From the NCBI GenBank assembly GCA_025454855.1, contig JALONS010000022.1, positions 1 to 46,956 on the forward strand: a stretch of DNA of 46,956 nucleotides, written 5' to 3'. Shown here in pieces: positions 45,218 through 46,956 of the stretch. The stretch's first letter is position 1. Each line of letters starts with the position of its first letter. Position numbers and translations under genes: made by a program. This DNA is from Arcicella sp. GTDB lineage: Bacteria > Bacteroidota > Bacteroidia > Cytophagales > Spirosomataceae. Below the pieces are notes generated by a model, which did no database searches, was not told where the DNA came from, and saw only the letters and a list, made by a program, of their open reading frames with translations.

Positions 45218-45970
45218 ATGAGAAGAACGGAAAGATTACACTTACAACAACCCTACTTGTCTGCTTGCGAGGCAATAGTTACTGAAATACACCCCGAAAA
45301 AGGCATCGCCACCGATGTCACCGTAGCCTTTGCCGAAGGGGGTGGACAAATTTCGGATTGTGGCGTTTTGACGACGAATGATGGAGAACAAGTAAACTTT
45401 ACGGATGTTCAGAAAGGGTACGGTAGATTGTTGTTAATCAATGATTTTCCATCTATTCAGATTGATACACCTGTTTATCATAAGGTTGCTCCCGAAGATT
45501 TAGCCAAATTCAGAGTTGGGCAAACTATTAAAATAGCCATTGATACCGACCGAAGAAACCGCCTGTGCGTGAGCCACACGGGAATCCATTTGGTACTGAT
45601 GGGTTTAGAACGACTAAAAACAGATATTTATCAGTCTATTCGGGGCTGTCATATCTCTACTGATAAAGCACGCTTGGATTTTATGTTAGATGATAAATTC
45701 ACGGATGAACAAATCACCGAAGCCCGTGAATATACCAATCAGATTATCAAGGAAAATTGGGAGGCAAAAACATTTGCCCACCCCAAAGAACCCGAAGCGA
45801 TGTATTGGCAAACAGGTGATACTGTATATTGTTGTGGCGGCACGCATCTTCCTCGTATTGGTGATGTTGGTGAAGTGACAACAGCGAAAAAGAGCCTCGG
45901 AGCGAATATGCAACGAGTTTCCTTTACTTTTCCCAAAGCTGTTTTCAGAAAAGAACTTTTTGTTACCTAA
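45218..45970 (+). CDS. AlaX-like alanyl-tRNA editing-domain protein
   Basis: 250 residues. An N-terminal beta-barrel stretch (FAEGGGQISDCGVLT) like the start of the AlaRS editing region leads into the editing/second additional domain with the four zinc ligands HxxxH (His120, His124 in SHTGIH) and CxxxH (Cys206, His210 in CGGTH). This fits AlaX trans-editing proteins, which deacylate Ser-tRNA(Ala). Its place between two cysteine-pathway genes fits a role with serine or an aminoacyl thioester-like ester; a new esterase role is possible. It starts 13 nt after the PLP gene. Confidence 0.85.
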   Translation: MRRTERLHLQQPYLSACEAIVTEIHPEKGIATDVTVAFAEGGGQISDCGVLTTNDGEQVNFTDVQKGYGRLLLINDFPSIQIDTPVYHKVAPEDLAKFRVGQTIKIAIDTDRRNRLCVSHTGIHLVLMGLERLKTDIYQSIRGCHISTDKARLDFMLDDKFTDEQITEAREYTNQIIKENWEAKTFAHPKEPEAMYWQTGDTVYCCGGTHLPRIGDVGEVTTAKKSLGANMQRVSFTFPKAVFRKELFVT

Positions 45971-46002
45971 GCTAAACCATTTATTTATCAATAGGCAATC
46001 CC

Positions 46003-46899
46003 ATGAAAGAATTAAACGAAACCCATTTGCAAATACTTCAAATGATTTTTGAGGTTTATGACAAGCATCATCTCAGAGATTCACGATTTAAAGCTGAGTT
46101 TTTTTTGAAACCTCTCATTGAATTAATTGAAACCGATTTGAACGCCTATGTGAGCCGTGACCCAGCTGCCAAAAATCATCATTATGTGTTAGATAGTTAC
46201 CTGACATTCAAGGCGGTACTTTGGTATCGGGTTGCTCATGCCTTACTCAACTTAGATTCATCTTTGATGACCATTGCACGGATGATTAGTGAAAATGCTA
46301 AATCATTTTCAGGGATAGAAATTCATCCAGCGGCAAAATTCGGTATCGGATTGGTGATTGACCACGGCACTGGCGTAGTCATTGGAGAAACTACCATTGT
46401 AGGACAATACGCTTATTTACTGAACGGCGTAGTGTTAGGGGCAAACGGCATAGCAGACAATCAGGCTGGACAACGGAGACACCCACTCATTGGTGATTAT
46501 TTTGAATGTGCCGCCAACGTTAAAATTTTAGGGGCTGTCACCATCGGGAATCATGTAAAAGTAGGGGCTGATTGTAGAATTGATTATGATTTAGATGATT
46601 ATTCCATCTCATACTGCAAAGCTATCGTAGAAACGTATCGTGATTATGATTCTGTAAAAATTGATTCAATATCTCCAATCGAAGAAGAACAAGTTGCCAT
46701 TGAAGGGCGAAATCTTAAAGTAATTGATGAGTGCGTTTGGGTAAATGACAATCAAGAAGAAATAAGTGTTCCTTTTGAACAAACACATTTGGGCGGTATC
46801 ACGGTTCTTTTAAAAGGCTTGATGACAAAATTTAACTGGGTGAGTGTAATTCTTAAAAGAAAAGGAAGAGTCATTGTAAGAGCTTCATTTTTACTTTGA
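46003..46899 (+). CDS. Serine O-acetyltransferase-like enzyme
   Basis: 298 residues. An N-terminal helical domain (about 1-110) includes DPAAKNHH; a left-handed beta-helix hexapeptide region (about 110-210) has the catalytic segment VIDHGTGVVIGETTIVGQ. It then has a C-terminal ~85-residue extension past the usual CysE end. The reaction is acetylation of serine to O-acetylserine, the substrate for the neighbouring cysteine-synthase-like enzyme. It lies 32 nt after the AlaX-like gene. The 57 bases after it to the end of the window hold nothing recognisable. Confidence 0.87.
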   Translation: MKELNETHLQILQMIFEVYDKHHLRDSRFKAEFFLKPLIELIETDLNAYVSRDPAAKNHHYVLDSYLTFKAVLWYRVAHALLNLDSSLMTIARMISENAKSFSGIEIHPAAKFGIGLVIDHGTGVVIGETTIVGQYAYLLNGVVLGANGIADNQAGQRRHPLIGDYFECAANVKILGAVTIGNHVKVGADCRIDYDLDDYSISYCKAIVETYRDYDSVKIDSISPIEEEQVAIEGRNLKVIDECVWVNDNQEEISVPFEQTHLGGITVLLKGLMTKFNWVSVILKRKGRVIVRASFLL

Positions 46900-46956
46900 A
46901 ATGGGATTTCTAAGGATTGGCAATTGTACCAATTTTAAAAGAATATTGCGTATCTG

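Overview
The window comes from an AT-rich Bacteroidota genome, most likely a member of the Cytophagales. I infer this from gene content: NIPSNAP, OmpA/PD40 and ASPIC/UnbV proteins, LytTR regulators, and A-rich translation starts without Shine-Dalgarno sequences. No rRNA, tRNA, CRISPR array or intact insertion sequence was seen.

Region 1 (1-14.3 kb) is mostly housekeeping genes and non-coding DNA. It holds a broken ASPIC/UnbV-repeat protein, an SDR, a two-domain NIPSNAP protein, a 1446-residue PD40/OmpA protein, peptidyl-tRNA hydrolase (pth), a secreted DUF3108-like protein, the 23S rRNA methyltransferase gene rlmB, and a second SDR interrupted by one in-frame UGA. Two long non-coding stretches stand out. 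At 8.87-9.58 kb there is a three-module repeat array, and each module ends in an intrinsic terminator. At 11.8-13.3 kb there is a family of hairpins whose stems differ but whose hexaloop is constant (CCGCCA, or TGGCGG on the other strand).

Region 2 (14.8-21.4 kb) holds a LytTR response regulator with a sensor kinase, a 39-codon peptide gene ending in Cys behind a Bacteroidota-type -7 motif, and a stand-alone receiver. These are followed by a lipoprotein metallo-beta-lactamase-fold hydrolase, two tandem YCII paralogues, a DUF1569 protein and a membrane-anchored SRPBCC (polyketide-cyclase fold) protein.

Region 3 (22.4-36.1 kb) is the main discovery. It contains a complete enediyne-type core cassette, all on the + strand: unbV, unbU, unbL, pksE and the thioesterase TEBC. 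A PLP-dependent decarboxylase precedes it and an ABC exporter pair follows it. The PksE-type synthase has KS-AT-ACP-KR-DH with all expected catalytic residues, but it lacks the usual C-terminal phosphopantetheinyl transferase domain.

Region 4 (36.3-46.9 kb) continues in the same direction. The missing PPTase is found here as a separate gene. With it is a sulfur module: a ThiS/MoaD-like carrier ending in Gly-Gly, a rhodanese-ThiF/MoeB activating enzyme, a TauE/SafE-type transporter, a divergent cysteine-synthase-like PLP enzyme, an AlaX-like protein and a serine acetyltransferase. A haem-c lipoprotein, a CopD-like membrane protein, a LolA-like protein and an outer-membrane barrel lie between them. 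My reading is that the PKS makes a polyene or enediyne-type chain, the stand-alone PPTase primes it, TEBC releases it, the ABC pair exports it, and the sulfur module makes a sulfur or amino-acid building block. The later enediyne tailoring genes are not in this window, so the final product is unknown.
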